Shown here piece after piece: positions 6,969-7,343 of a stretch of 7,343 nucleotides of DNA (positions are counted from its first letter, which is position 1; every line of letters starts with the position of its first letter). The stretch is from Paracoccaceae bacterium (GTDB lineage Bacteria; Pseudomonadota; Alphaproteobacteria; Rhodobacterales; Rhodobacteraceae). The DNA is taken from positions 1-7,343 of the forward strand of contig JAFIEC010000365.1 in the NCBI GenBank assembly GCA_020832725.1. Direction: 5' to 3'. The notes below the pieces were generated by a model. It was given only the letters and a program-made list of their open reading frames with translations, was not told where the DNA came from and made no database searches. Made by a program: the position numbers and the translations under genes.

Positions 6969-7005
6969 CAATATTCTGGAAATGCCGCGTCTTGCGGCGG
7001 AACGT

Positions 7006-7009
7006 GGAG
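7006..7009 (+). promoter_or_regulatory. Ribosome binding site deciding a TTG start
   Basis: GGAG at 7006-7009 lies 6 bases before TTG at 7016. It supports that codon as the start of the PhnD-like protein and puts the Arg-Arg pair at residues 9-10, the usual place in a Tat signal. The upstream in-frame TTG at 6938 falls inside the candidate promoter, and the GTG at 7004 overlaps the site itself. Confidence 0.45.
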
Positions 7010-7015
7010 AGTGAC

Positions 7016-7246
7016 TTGCAAGGTCCGCAGCGGTTATCCCGGCGAGGGGTTCTGAGTGCCCTTATGGGACTTGCGGCGTTTCCTGCCGCTTCTGTAGCGG
7101 ATGGACATGCAGCACTTCGGTTCGGATTGACTCCTGTCTTTCTCGACAACGACTGGCAACTCCTCGAGCGGCTAGGTTCGCATATCCTGGAGGCAACCGG
7201 CCGCCCTTGGAGTGCCCCCACTGAAGTGGTCCACGAACTGGGATAG
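7016..7246 (+). CDS. PhnD-like periplasmic binding protein, truncated by IS
   Basis: The 76-residue reading frame starts with a Tat-type signal peptide: SRRGVLSAL at 8-16, a hydrophobic stretch to about 25, and a likely cleavage near ASVADGHA (25-32). The mature start LRFGLTPVFLDND (34-46) and the following LLERLGSHILEATGRPW are typical of the PhnD/SsuA-like family of ABC-transporter substrate-binding proteins, which carry phosphonate-, phosphite- or related oxyanion-type ligands; the ligand here cannot be told. Family members are usually about 280-300 residues. Residues 1-65 are native. The codon for Ser66 spans the IS junction at 7212/7213, and the last ten residues plus the TAG are IS sequence. 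The product cannot fold as a binding protein, so the gene is effectively dead unless the IS is lost. No transporter ATPase or permease gene is in the window. Confidence 0.65.
   Translation: MQGPQRLSRRGVLSALMGLAAFPAASVADGHAALRFGLTPVFLDNDWQLLERLGSHILEATGRPWSAPTEVVHELG
7213..7233. repeat. IS terminal inverted repeat, left end (IRL)
   Basis: This 21-base repeat begins with the canonical TG and matches the reverse complement of 117-136 with a single extra A after ACTGA. Slightly imperfect ends are normal for IS3-family elements. Confidence 0.85.
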
Positions 7247-7255
7247 AATCATCCC
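7240..7255 (+). promoter_or_regulatory. IS leader hairpin overlapping a -10-like box
   Basis: GGGAT (7240-7244) pairs with ATCCC (7251-7255) around AGAATC. TAGAAT at 7244-7249 resembles a -10 box (five of six). The hairpin could control OrfA expression, for example by limiting read-through from outside promoters, as known for leaders of some insertion sequences. No good -35 is visible. Confidence 0.3.
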
Positions 7256-7273
7256 GTTTCAGGAGGACCAGAG

Positions 7274-7343
7274 ATGGCAGGAAAGCGAGACAAACCCGAA
7301 GAGATCGTGCTGAAGCTTCGGCAGGTTGAAGTTCTGCACGGCC
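7274..7343 (+). CDS. IS3-family transposase OrfA, N-terminal fragment
   Basis: ATG at 7274 follows AGGAGG (7261-7266) at 7-base spacing. The visible 23 residues, starting MAGKRDKPEEIVLKLRQVEV, match the beginning of IS3-family OrfA proteins, whose N-terminal helix-turn-helix binds the IS ends. The position 61 bases inside the left end is normal for this family. The gene continues past the window, where it would be followed by an overlapping orfB. Confidence 0.88.
   Translation, partial: MAGKRDKPEEIVLKLRQVEVLHG

Larger units (their letters stand above)
7213..7343 (+). mobile_element. IS3-family insertion sequence, left end (partial)
   Basis: The element opens with TGCCCCCACTGAAGTGGTCC, the counterpart of the repeat at 117-136, followed by a 61-base leader and the start of OrfA. 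It lies in the same orientation as the element at 1-136. The bases just outside the junction are TTGGAG. The rest of the element runs off the window. Confidence 0.88.

Noticed and set aside
1..7343. CRISPR array, tRNA, rRNA or toxin-antitoxin pair
   Set aside because: No evenly spaced direct repeats, tRNA-like cloverleaf, rRNA core sequence or recognisable toxin or antitoxin frame was seen on either strand.
1..7343. A small circular element carrying a single IS split across the window ends
   Set aside because: The bases next to IRR (GACC) and IRL (GGAG) should match as a target duplication in that case, and they do not.

Overview
This 7.3 kb high-GC window looks like an alphaproteobacterial accessory segment, probably from the Rhodobacteraceae/Roseobacter group. 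The reasons are its codon use, a Hint_2-type protein, a BisC-like sulfoxide reductase and the style of the IS3-family ends. The taxon is an inference from gene content. No rRNA, tRNA or CRISPR array was seen.

Both ends of the window lie inside insertion-sequence DNA. Bases 1-136 are the right end of an IS3-family element: the OrfB C-terminus, then the terminal inverted repeat. Bases 7213-7343 are the left end of a closely related element: the matching inverted repeat, then the start of OrfA. Both elements read on the + strand, so about 7.1 kb lies between two directly repeated IS ends. Each end cuts a gene. On the left, a leftward glycoside-hydrolase-like gene (125-889) is stopped by a TGA supplied by the IS inverted repeat. 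On the right, a Tat-signal PhnD-like periplasmic binding protein (from 7016) runs 65 codons and then continues into IS sequence, giving a short chimeric tail.

Between the ends are three intact rightward genes. The first is a Hint-domain protein (1149-2132), divergent from the hydrolase-like gene across a 259-bp intergenic region with a weak promoter and a dyad. The second is a cytochrome P450 (2328-3521) that has the ExxR pair and the heme cysteine but lacks several otherwise conserved heme- and oxygen-handling residues. The third is a molybdenum bis-MGD S/N-oxide reductase of the BisC type (3721-6048), with no Fe-S motif and no signal peptide, so probably cytoplasmic. From 6049 to about 7015 there is almost 1 kb with no convincing gene. 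It holds hairpins, a possible decayed coding fragment and, at its end, an AT-rich promoter-like stretch before the PhnD-like gene.

The intact genes do not form an obvious single pathway: spacers of about 195-200 bp separate them, and no redox partner for the P450 is visible. The best reading is an IS-bounded accessory region with broken edge genes. The two most unusual points are the direct-repeat IS frame that truncates a gene on each side and the divergent P450 signatures.
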